From: Thermoanaerobaculia bacterium
GTDB taxonomy: Bacteria; Acidobacteriota; Thermoanaerobaculia; Gp7-AA8
Reading direction: 5' to 3'
Length of the DNA: 64,000 nucleotides
Assembly: GCA_017883205.1 (NCBI GenBank)
Contig: JADGNZ010000024.1
Location: 1 to 64,000 of the forward strand
Shown: positions 9,330-16,238 of the stretch, piece after piece
Position numbering within the stretch: the first letter of the stretch is position 1
Layout: the number at the start of each line of letters is the position of its first letter
The notes under the pieces: model-generated
Seen by the model: the letters and a program-made list of their open reading frames with translations, nothing else
The model's database searches: none
What the model was told of the DNA's origin: nothing
Position numbers and translations under genes: made by a program

Positions 9330-12300
9330 TTATCCCTTGATTTCCGGGTTGGGATTTCGGATCGCGCCGAGGTAGGTCGTGCGCGGTCTTGTATTCAACT
9401 CAGCCAAGAGCGCGTAATTCGTTGGCTCGGACTTGAGCGCAGCGACCTGGCTCGATGGGTCGTTCATGTCGCCGAAGACGATGGCGTTGGTCGGGCAGGC
9501 CTGCTGGCAGGCGGTGACGATCTCGCCGTCGCGGACACGGCGGCCGCTCTTGCCATCCTTCTCGGCATTGATCTTCGCGGCGTTGATGCGCTGCACGCAG
9601 TAGGTGCACTTCTCCATGACGCCGCGCGTGCGTACAGTGACGTCGGGATTGCGCTGCGCTTTGAGCGCGGGCGTTTCGTAATCGGAATAGTGGAAGAAGT
9701 TGAAGCGCCGCACTTTGTACGGGCAGTTGTTCGAGCAGTAGCGGGTACCGACGCAGCGGTTGTAGGTCATGTCGTTCAGACCCTCGCCGCTGTGCGAGGT
9801 GGCTCCGACTGGGCAGACCGGCTCGCAGGGCGCGCTCTCGCACTGCATGCATGGCACGGGCTGATGGAACACTTCCGGATTCGCGGCGTCGCCCTTGTAG
9901 TACCGGTCGATGCGCAGCCAGTGCATCTCGCGCTCGGCCACGACCTGATCCTTGCCGACGATGGGGATGTTGTTCTCGGACTGACAGGCCACGACGCAAC
10001 CGTTGCAGCCGGTGCAGACCGATGTGTCGATCACCATCGCCCAGGCGTGCGACTTGTACTCGAAGCCCGGGTACATCGACTCCTTGCTCTGCTCCACTTC
10101 GCGCTTGTGATCGCGAACAAAATCGGGCTTGGCAAGGTATTCGGCAAACGTCGCGGAGCGGATGATGCCGCGGTCTTCGCCGACGTCGCTGACGTTGAGA
10201 CTCTGGTGTTCCTGCGTGCAGGCGATCTCGTACGGCCCGTCCGACGTCAGTTCGATCTCCGCACCGCCGCCGCCGTGCAGCGCATCAGCGAAGCGGAACG
10301 GGGTGACATCGACGCCGGCAGTTCCGCCCGAAAGGTGGAACGGCGCGAGCTCCAGCGCGAGCATGCCGCTTACGTCGGCTGATGGAGTGGCCAGCTTGCC
10401 ACCGCGCGTCCGGCCATAGCCGAGAAACATCGTGATCGTGTTGTCGGCATGGCCGGGCACGACCCAGATCGGCGTGCGCAACGTCTTGCCGCGATAACGG
10501 ATGTTCGCGATCAGCGTTTGCTTCTCGTTGACCAGCTCGTCGCGGCGTTTGTCGTCGTAACCGATGGCCACCGCGGTCTTCGGGCTGATCAGCGCGACGT
10601 TCTCCCACGTGATCTTCGTCTGCGGCTTCGGCAACTCCTGCAGCCATCCGTTGTTGGCGAAGCGGCCGTCGTAGATGTTGGGATCGGGCAGGATGCGAAG
10701 TTCGTAAGAAGACGTTGTCGGTTGCCGGTTGTCGGTTGTCCCTGGGACCGCGGGCGTCCCGCCCGCCGTACGTGCTGGCAGCGCTGAGCCTGCGATCACG
10801 CCATCGTTCAGCCACTTCCGCCAGGTGTTGTTGAAGTTCAGCGCGCCGGCTTTCGCTGTCCAATACGCGCGCACGACATCGTAGGGCGACTGGTCCATGC
10901 CGCCGAGGAGCGCACCGAGAAGCTCGTGCGGCGAGCGGCCGTTGTAAAGCGGCGCGATGAGCGGCTGGATGATCGAGATCGTGCCGTCGTGCGCACGGGC
11001 GTCGCTCCACGACTCGAGGTAATGCGTCTCGGGGATGTGCCAGTGCACGTGCATCGAGGTCTCGTCGTAGTAGTGCGAGAGATGCACGCGGAACGGCACG
11101 TTGTCCATCGCCTTGACGAAGGGAAGATCGCCCGGTGCGTCGTACGCAGGATTGCCGCCGATGATGATGAGCGTCTTGACCGCGCCGACGTTCATGTCGG
11201 CGACGAGCTGGCGCAGCGAATCGAGCTGATTGACCGGCGCCACCTCAACCGGATCGGTGATCGTCACGGTCGCGCCGATGTTGCCGAGGGCCTGATTGAT
11301 GACCATAGCGATGGCGTGAACTGCCGGAGGCTGCTCCTCGCCGGCGATGACGATGCTGGTGCCCCGGTTCTTCTGCAGATCGCGGACAACCGCGGCAATC
11401 CAATCGGCATGCTCGGTAGCGCCGGCGTTCGCGCCAACGCCAAGCCCTGCGCCGATCGCCCGTGCGAAGCTCTCTACCTGCGACGGCTTCACCGCCAGAC
11501 GGTGATCGGCGATCGATCCGGTGCCGGTTGGACCCGATTCAATCGCATAAAGACGGTTGATCGATTTCGTTCCTTTCCGGACTCTGCGGCGGTTGGAGAA
11601 ATCGCGCGCATAGCGGAGATGACCCGGTCCACGCTCGAGGAAATCGGAGTCGAGCGCGACGACGACGTTTGCTTTGTCGAAGTGGTAGACGGCATTGGCG
11701 TAGCTGCCAAACGCGAGGCGCATCCCTTCGCGCACGTTGTGTCCGCCGGCGGCTTCCCACTGATGCCATTTCGCGCCCGGGAGCTGCGCGAGCACCTGCT
11801 GGATCTGCGCGCCGAGCGTTGGCGAGGTGACGGACTGCGTGAGGATCCGAAGCCCGGCGCCGTTCGCCGCGCCTGCTTTGAGCTCGGGCTGCAGCGCGGC
11901 CAGAAAATCGCTGTACGTCGAGATCTCGCCGAGGTGGCGCACGACCTGGGAGCGGTCGGGATCGTAAAGGCCGAGGATCGAGGCCTGCATGAACGAATTG
12001 GTCGCACCGAGACTCGACGGATGGTCGGGATTGCCCTCGATCTTCGTCGGGCGTCCCATGTGACTCTCGACGAGCACGCCGTGCGCATAGCCGCTGATCG
12101 TCATCGCCGAGGCGAAGAAGATCGGCTTGCCGGGGATGAGCCCTTCCGGCTGGCGGACGTACGGGACGATCTTCTCCGCGGGACGGTTGCAGGCGGCCAA
12201 ACCGCCGAGCGCCATCGACGCCCCCATCAACTTCACGAAGTCACGCCGGTCGACCCCGCGGTCCAGCGCCAGCGCACCCTGCGGAAACTCCGTCTCGACA

Positions 12301-12404
12301 ACTTGCTCGAAGTCGTCGCGCGAAAGCTCATTCAGGCTGCGCCAGTACTCGCTGCCGATGCGCTTGCGGAAATCCGCGAGGTTCAGTGTTTGTGGGTCTT
12401 TCAT
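9330..12404 (-). CDS. actB: Alternative complex III subunit ActB (molybdopterin-like plus iron-sulfur subunit)
   Basis: A 1024-residue protein. Residues up to about 750 resemble a molybdopterin oxidoreductase domain that in this family has lost its cofactor. The C-terminal part is a four-cluster ferredoxin domain with Cys runs CTGCNGCVVAC, CMQCESAPCEPVC, CSNNC and CTYC...CQQACP. A twin-arginine-like RRDFVKLMGASMALG segment begins near residue 53. Residues around 535-565, with TAGGTPAVPG and TTDNRQPTTS, are encoded by dispersed-repeat DNA and look like an inserted linker. It carries electrons from ActC toward the hemes. Confidence 0.94.
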   Translation of the reverse strand: MKDPQTLNLADFRKRIGSEYWRSLNELSRDDFEQVVETEFPQGALALDRGVDRRDFVKLMGASMALGGLAACNRPAEKIVPYVRQPEGLIPGKPIFFASAMTISGYAHGVLVESHMGRPTKIEGNPDHPSSLGATNSFMQASILGLYDPDRSQVVRHLGEISTYSDFLAALQPELKAGAANGAGLRILTQSVTSPTLGAQIQQVLAQLPGAKWHQWEAAGGHNVREGMRLAFGSYANAVYHFDKANVVVALDSDFLERGPGHLRYARDFSNRRRVRKGTKSINRLYAIESGPTGTGSIADHRLAVKPSQVESFARAIGAGLGVGANAGATEHADWIAAVVRDLQKNRGTSIVIAGEEQPPAVHAIAMVINQALGNIGATVTITDPVEVAPVNQLDSLRQLVADMNVGAVKTLIIIGGNPAYDAPGDLPFVKAMDNVPFRVHLSHYYDETSMHVHWHIPETHYLESWSDARAHDGTISIIQPLIAPLYNGRSPHELLGALLGGMDQSPYDVVRAYWTAKAGALNFNNTWRKWLNDGVIAGSALPARTAGGTPAVPGTTDNRQPTTSSYELRILPDPNIYDGRFANNGWLQELPKPQTKITWENVALISPKTAVAIGYDDKRRDELVNEKQTLIANIRYRGKTLRTPIWVVPGHADNTITMFLGYGRTRGGKLATPSADVSGMLALELAPFHLSGGTAGVDVTPFRFADALHGGGGAEIELTSDGPYEIACTQEHQSLNVSDVGEDRGIIRSATFAEYLAKPDFVRDHKREVEQSKESMYPGFEYKSHAWAMVIDTSVCTGCNGCVVACQSENNIPIVGKDQVVAEREMHWLRIDRYYKGDAANPEVFHQPVPCMQCESAPCEPVCPVGATSHSGEGLNDMTYNRCVGTRYCSNNCPYKVRRFNFFHYSDYETPALKAQRNPDVTVRTRGVMEKCTYCVQRINAAKINAEKDGKSGRRVRDGEIVTACQQACPTNAIVFGDMNDPSSQVAALKSEPTNYALLAELNTRPRTTYLGAIRNPNPEIKG
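10713..10790. repeat. Dispersed-repeat insertion inside actB
   Basis: This stretch joins a GTTGCCGGTTGTCGG-type repeat, also seen near 14138-14165, to a GGGCGTCCCGCCCGCC hairpin. Both are typical of the intergenic repeats here, yet this copy sits in frame inside actB and encodes a Thr/Pro/Gln-rich loop. Confidence 0.6.
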
Positions 12405-12410
12405 GGTTTT

Positions 12411-12551
12411 GTTGGGGTGTGGGGTGTCGGGAGTGGGGGGTGGGAGATGAACCCGCTCCTTCCGCAGCCTTCGCCTCTCCTACGAGAGATCGATTCGCCT
12501 GTGAAGGACATCGTGTTTCTCCTACTCCCCACTCCCCACACCCCACCCCCT
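12411..12551. repeat. GGGGAGTGGGG-type inverted repeat between actA and actB
   Basis: The left arm (12411-12446) is a G-rich run of gggtgtgggg/gggagtgggg units and the right arm (12520-12551) is the C-rich complement. About 73 bases between them contain a second short inversion around ctacgagagatcg. The right arm ends on the stop codon of actA. Confidence 0.8.
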
Positions 12552-13197
12552 AGTAATGACATGTTGAGCACGTGGTCAGCTTCTGAATGTTGTACTCCCG
12601 GACCAGTTTCGGGCCGATGGTTTCCTGCTCCGTGGTGATGTAAGCCATGTTGAACACTTCGTTGCGCGGGCGGACGAATTTCTCCGGCGCGCGGTGACAT
12701 TCCAGGCACCACTCCATCGTCAGCGGCGAGGCCTGGAACGTCAGGGCCATCTTGTCGATGCGGCCGTGGCAGCTCGCGCAGCCGATCCCTTTGTTGACGT
12801 GAATGGAGTGATTGAAATGGACGAAATCAGGCAGACGGTGGACGCGCGACCAGACGATCGGCTTGTTGTTGGCGAAGCTGGCGCGCACCGGCTCGAGCAT
12901 CTCGGCATTCGTCCAGATCTGTGAGTGGCAGTTCATGCAGGTCTGCGTCGGCGGTAGGCCGGCGAAGTTCGAAGTCTCGACCGAGGTGTGACAGTAACGG
13001 CAATCGATGCCGAGTCCGGCTACGTGATGCTGATGGCTGAACGGCACCGGCTGCTCGCGCTCGATCCCCTGATCGGTCGCGTACGGCGACCGCACCACGC
13101 CACCGATCGCCCACAGCACGAAAGCCACGGCAAACACAGCGCCGAAGATCGTGACGCGGGCGAGAGTATTGGTGCTGCGGTGGAAAATCTGAGCCAT
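12550..13197 (-). CDS. actA: Alternative complex III subunit ActA (pentaheme cytochrome c)
   Basis: A 215-residue protein with one N-terminal helix (about 15-33) and five heme motifs: CRYCH (66-70), CMNCH (87-91), CASCH (140-144), CLECH (164-168) and CSTCH (210-214). Extra His residues in FSHQHH and FVHFNHSIHV are candidate distal ligands. It receives electrons from ActB and feeds the monoheme subunit or the oxidase. It is the first gene of the operon, with a promoter-like sequence about 110 bases upstream. The five hemes depend on the Ccm system at 22-29.6 kb. Confidence 0.95.
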   Translation of the reverse strand: MAQIFHRSTNTLARVTIFGAVFAVAFVLWAIGGVVRSPYATDQGIEREQPVPFSHQHHVAGLGIDCRYCHTSVETSNFAGLPPTQTCMNCHSQIWTNAEMLEPVRASFANNKPIVWSRVHRLPDFVHFNHSIHVNKGIGCASCHGRIDKMALTFQASPLTMEWCLECHRAPEKFVRPRNEVFNMAYITTEQETIGPKLVREYNIQKLTTCSTCHY

Positions 13198-13303
13198 CTA
13201 CAGGCTGCTACCGTCCGGGATTCGGGTGTCGTGAGTCGTGAAACAGAAAGGCGGGGAGCAAGCGCCACAGCGGATGGCCGCGCTTCCGCGCGAAACGGCG
13301 GCG

Positions 13304-13331
13304 ATCATATCCAAAATTTGCGGTGACGCAA
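13304..13331 (-). promoter_or_regulatory. actAp: Candidate sigma-70-type promoter of the act-cta operon
   Basis: On the minus strand TTGCGT (13331-13326) is followed after 16 bases by TATGAT (13309-13304). The spacer is AT-rich in an otherwise GC-rich region, and the site lies about 107 bases upstream of the actA start. This is a sequence match only. Confidence 0.45.
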
Positions 13332-13351
13332 GACACACGGTTCAGTGCGGG

Positions 13352-13522
13352 GCAATTGACAATTGCCAATGGACAATTGACAACGGCGGGAGATCAGAGA
13401 CTCAGAGAGCAGGGGCGATGGAGCAGCGGCGTCAGCGGTATCTCCCGTCTTGATCTCCAAGCCTCTGGCCGCGACGCCGTCACCGCTCGTTGTCAATTGT
13501 CCATTGTCAATTGTCAATTGCC
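13352..13522. repeat. CAATTGACAATTG-type paired inverted repeat
   Basis: The left arm (13352-13385) and right arm (13488-13522) are built of caattgacaattg / caattgtcaattg units and can pair over about 34 bases, with roughly 100 bases between them. The same family appears at 33366-33392, 34085-34100 and 58869-59004. The stop codon of the DUF502 gene lies within the right arm. Confidence 0.8.
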
Positions 13523-14067
13523 TTCGTGCTCACCGCCCGCGACACCCCTCCCGACACGACCAGCGCCATGATGCTGGCGCTGTCGACGGCCACCCGCTCC
13601 ACGCGATCCCGATGCACCAGCAGCAGCGTGCCGGCCATGCTGTATGAGAACGGGAGATAGACCGCTACCTGCCCGGGAAGCGAGAGGAACTCGAGATCAT
13701 CCTGCGTGATGAATCCCAGCGTCCGCACCCCCTCGGTAATCATCACCGTGACCGGCTGATCGAAACGCTTCTTGTCGCCGACGAACGCCTCCAGGAGATC
13801 CTTGATCGATGCATAGATCAGCCGCACGAGCGGCGCCCGCGTGAAGAGCGTTTCGGTGAGGTTGAGAAACTTGCGAACGAAGAAGTTCGACGCCAGCGCA
13901 CCGATGGCGATGATGGCTACGATCGTGATCGCGAACCCCGCTCCCGGCGTCGGCAGATTCAGCAGACGGTCGATCCGCATAAACGCCTCGTAGATCAGAT
14001 AGAGCGTCAGCGCGATCGGTACGACGATGATGAGGCCACGAAGAAAGTTCTTGATGAGCCAGTTCAT
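13507..14067 (-). CDS. DUF502 family membrane protein
   Basis: A 186-residue DUF502 protein with two N-terminal helices (about 9-30 and 45-65), then a soluble domain with family-typical IYASIKDLLEAF and GFITQDDLEF segments. The function is unknown; members are inner-membrane proteins of many bacteria. The last five residues (KAIDN) and the stop codon come from the caattg repeat, so the natural C-terminus may have been replaced when the repeat arrived. Confidence 0.85.
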   Translation of the reverse strand: MNWLIKNFLRGLIIVVPIALTLYLIYEAFMRIDRLLNLPTPGAGFAITIVAIIAIGALASNFFVRKFLNLTETLFTRAPLVRLIYASIKDLLEAFVGDKKRFDQPVTVMITEGVRTLGFITQDDLEFLSLPGQVAVYLPFSYSMAGTLLLVHRDRVERVAVDSASIMALVVSGGVSRAVSTKAIDN

Positions 14068-14083
14068 GGAGCCATGGTAGTTC

Positions 14084-14233
14084 GGGGGTGGGGAGTGGGG
14101 GGTAGGGAGTGGGAGTAGAACCGGTCTCCCGACTCTCGATTACCGACAACCGACAATCGACAACCGGAAGGCGCCCAACAACCAACTTATCGAAAGACAA
14201 CTCCCACACCCCACACCCCACACCCCACTCCCT
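14084..14233. repeat. GGGGAGTGGGG-type paired inverted repeat
   Basis: A G-rich arm (14084-14122) and C-rich arm (14203-14233) enclose a ccgacaaccgacaatcgac run. The repeats fill the gap between the divergent DUF502 and sigma factor genes, so any promoter for either gene lies inside or next to the hairpin. Confidence 0.75.
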
Positions 14234-14260
14234 GGATCAGCTAAACTCACCACATCTCCC

Positions 14261-14653
14261 ATGCTCGATCGCCAGGCCATTGCCGACCTGTACGACCGTC
14301 ACGCCTCGCGGCTGTATGCGCTTGCGCTACGCATTACCGGTGATCGCGACGCGGCCGCCGATGCGCTCGCCGACGCGTTCGATGCGCTGGGCAGGAATGA
14401 CGAGGTCCGCGATCCCGAGACCTTTCTCGTCCGGGCCACCCGGGACTATGCCCTGGCCCGACAAACCCAAAAGCGGCCGGCAGCCGTAGTACCAACAGCG
14501 GCGACTCCTCGCCAGATGGTCGAGGACGCCTGGTACGGCATGACAGTGAGCGATCTGGCAACGGTTTACAGAATCTCGGAAGCGGACGTCCGCGGGATGT
14601 TGCGCGCTGGAATGAGCGAGTTACGCAGCCAGTTAGCGGCAGGGACACAATGA
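14261..14653 (+). CDS. Short ECF-type RNA polymerase sigma factor
   Basis: A 130-residue protein with a sigma region 2-like segment (residues 1-50, YDRHASRLYALALRITGD...AADALADAF) and a C-terminal region 4-like helix-turn-helix (about 85-125, VSDLATVYRISEADVRGMLRAG). It is shorter than most ECF factors because the linker and part of region 2 are reduced. The next gene overlaps it by 4 bases and encodes a ChrR-like cupin, the usual arrangement of a sigma factor with its anti-sigma factor. Confidence 0.75.
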   Translation: MLDRQAIADLYDRHASRLYALALRITGDRDAAADALADAFDALGRNDEVRDPETFLVRATRDYALARQTQKRPAAVVPTAATPRQMVEDAWYGMTVSDLATVYRISEADVRGMLRAGMSELRSQLAAGTQ

Positions 14654-15102
14654 CGGAAACGCTCTCAATCGAAGATCTCAACCTGCTCGATGCCGTGGTC
14701 GCCTCAACGATCGAGCCGGTCGATCCGCCTGCCGCACTCCGCGCCCGCATTCTGGCCGCCGCGCGCGACACGCCGCAGAACACGCGCACCGTTCGCGAGA
14801 ACGAGGGGCGCTGGCTTCGTCTCGTGCCCGGCGTAACGATGAAAGAGCTGTCCGTCGATGAAACCCGAGGCACGGCGACGCTCCTGATGACCTTCGCTCC
14901 CGGCGCGCACCTTGCCGGACACGATCATCACGGCCCCGAAGACTCCTTCGTCATCAGCGGAAGCTGCCGCATCGGATCGACGTACCTCAACAAGGGCGAC
15001 TTCCATCACGCCGACGGCGGCACGCACCACGGCGAGATCGTGAGCGACGATGGCTGCGTGCTCCTGCTCGTCATCGACCGCACGGATTACATGGCAGCGT
15101 AA
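14650..15102 (+). CDS. ChrR-like cupin anti-sigma factor
   Basis: A 150-residue protein with a helical N-terminus (1-45) and a cupin domain (about 60-148). The metal-binding pattern is HDHHGPEDSFVISG followed by a later His cluster (FHHADGGTHH), matching the cupin-like domain of ChrR-type zinc anti-sigma factors. The N-terminal zinc site of classical ChrR (His/Cys cluster) is not visible, so metal may be bound only in the cupin. It overlaps the sigma gene by 4 bases and probably controls it in response to an oxidative or small-molecule signal. Confidence 0.75.
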   Translation: MTETLSIEDLNLLDAVVASTIEPVDPPAALRARILAAARDTPQNTRTVRENEGRWLRLVPGVTMKELSVDETRGTATLLMTFAPGAHLAGHDHHGPEDSFVISGSCRIGSTYLNKGDFHHADGGTHHGEIVSDDGCVLLLVIDRTDYMAA

Positions 15103-15110
15103 ACCCTTCT

Positions 15111-15185
15111 CTCGCGACGCCGCGAAGAAGAAAGAACGCTAACTCGCTCCTCAACACGCTCCTTCGCGTCTTCGCGTCTTCGCGT
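15111..15185. repeat. GCGAAGACGCGAAG-type inverted repeat
   Basis: The left arm (ctcgcgacgccgcgaagaag) pairs imperfectly with the right arm (cttcgcgtcttcgcgtcttc). The right arm runs into the 3' end of the minus-strand kinase gene and encodes its last residues, HAKTRRREGAC. Confidence 0.65.
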
Positions 15186-15717
15186 GAATCCCTTCAATCA
15201 CCTTCTCTGCCGCCGCAAACCGCGCATCCCAGTCGCCGCGAATTGCGACGAAATGCGCACCGTACGCAGCCAGCGTCGTGGAGAACTCGCCGTGCAGCGC
15301 CGCGCGTGTAGCCGCCGAATCGCGCACCGCATCGGCAGCCCACGGGATATCGATGTCCGTCAGAAGATAGAGATCAGCCTTCCGCGCCCGGGCTTCGCGC
15401 CCGATCCACTCCGGACATTGACCGTAATAATGCCCGCTGTAAACGACCGTGCTGACGAGATCCGTGTCAAGGATGATCAGACTGTCGTATGCGGCTGCGT
15501 CCTCCAGCGCCATCTGTCCCAGGGCGATGGGAACGACATCCTCGAAGGTCAGCAGCCGGTCCGCACGCAGCGCATACTCGCGCGCGAACTCAGGGACCCA
15601 CGGAACATCGAACCTCACCGCAAGCCGCTCCGCAAGCGTCGTCTTGCCCGAGCACTCCGGCCCGATCAAACAGACGCGTGCGCGGTGCGGCGCCAATCGA
15701 GAAGCCCTTTCACGCAA
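15151..15717 (-). CDS. NadR-like P-loop kinase, probably thiamine (or nicotinamide riboside) kinase
   Basis: A 188-residue P-loop protein of the NadR C-terminal/AAA_28 type. The Walker A motif GPECSGKT is at 19-26, and the PEFAREYA and LDTDLVSTVVYSGHYYG segments are typical of ribosylnicotinamide kinases. It is the third gene of a TPP-riboswitch operon, overlapping the PnuC-like permease, so the likely substrate is thiamine taken up by that permease and trapped by phosphorylation. Nicotinamide riboside remains the alternative. The last 11 residues are repeat-encoded. Confidence 0.75.
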   Translation of the reverse strand: MRERASRLAPHRARVCLIGPECSGKTTLAERLAVRFDVPWVPEFAREYALRADRLLTFEDVVPIALGQMALEDAAAYDSLIILDTDLVSTVVYSGHYYGQCPEWIGREARARKADLYLLTDIDIPWAADAVRDSAATRAALHGEFSTTLAAYGAHFVAIRGDWDARFAAAEKVIEGIHAKTRRREGAC

Positions 15718-16238
15718 AGAACGACGAAGAAGGCGTAAAGCCCGGCGGTGAGGTACAGCTTCTGATCGATAAACATGAAAACATAGATCACGTCGACGAT
15801 CGCCCAGATCAACCAGTTCTCCACGATCTTCGTGTTCAGCATGAACTGTCCGACGATGCTGAACGCGGTCGTCACCGCATCCCAGATCGGCAGCGAGGCG
15901 TCATGTGACGTTGCCCGCAGCAGCCAGAAGAATCCGACCGTGAGAAGGACGCCGATCGACATCAGAATGGTCCACATCTTCGACGATGCACGCGTGATCT
16001 TCAGCTCGGTCTTGTTCTCGCCGCCGTGCAGCCACTCGTACCAGCCGTGAATCGAGAGCGCGAAGTAGACGAGCTGCAGGCCCGCATTCAGATAGAGATG
16101 CGAACGCCAGAAAACGACGAGGTAGAGCAGGACGCTGGCGATGCCGGTCGGCCACGTCCAGATGTTCTCCTTCACCGCCAGCCAGACGTTCGCCAGCGTG
16201 AAAATGACCGCGGCGATCTCGAGTGGCGTGAAGGTCAA
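15666..16238 (-). CDS. pnuT: PnuC-family vitamin permease, probably thiamine (PnuT-type)
   Basis: A 190-residue membrane protein with about seven helices and the PnuC-family motifs WTWPTGIASVLLYLVVFW, HGWYEWLHGG and NWLIWAIVDVIYVFMF. I place the start at a TTG that overlaps the receptor's TGA stop (TTGA); sequence further upstream in frame only shadows the receptor. PnuC proteins passively carry nicotinamide riboside, and a thiamine-specific branch (PnuT) is known under TPP riboswitches. The operon context favours thiamine. Confidence 0.85.
   Translation of the reverse strand: MTFTPLEIAAVIFTLANVWLAVKENIWTWPTGIASVLLYLVVFWRSHLYLNAGLQLVYFALSIHGWYEWLHGGENKTELKITRASSKMWTILMSIGVLLTVGFFWLLRATSHDASLPIWDAVTTAFSIVGQFMLNTKIVENWLIWAIVDVIYVFMFIDQKLYLTAGLYAFFVVLCVKGLLDWRRTAHASV

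Noticed and set aside
15151-16238. Nicotinamide riboside uptake and kinase pair
   Set aside because: Family names suggest it, but the TPP riboswitch in front of the operon makes thiamine more likely. Kept as the alternative only.
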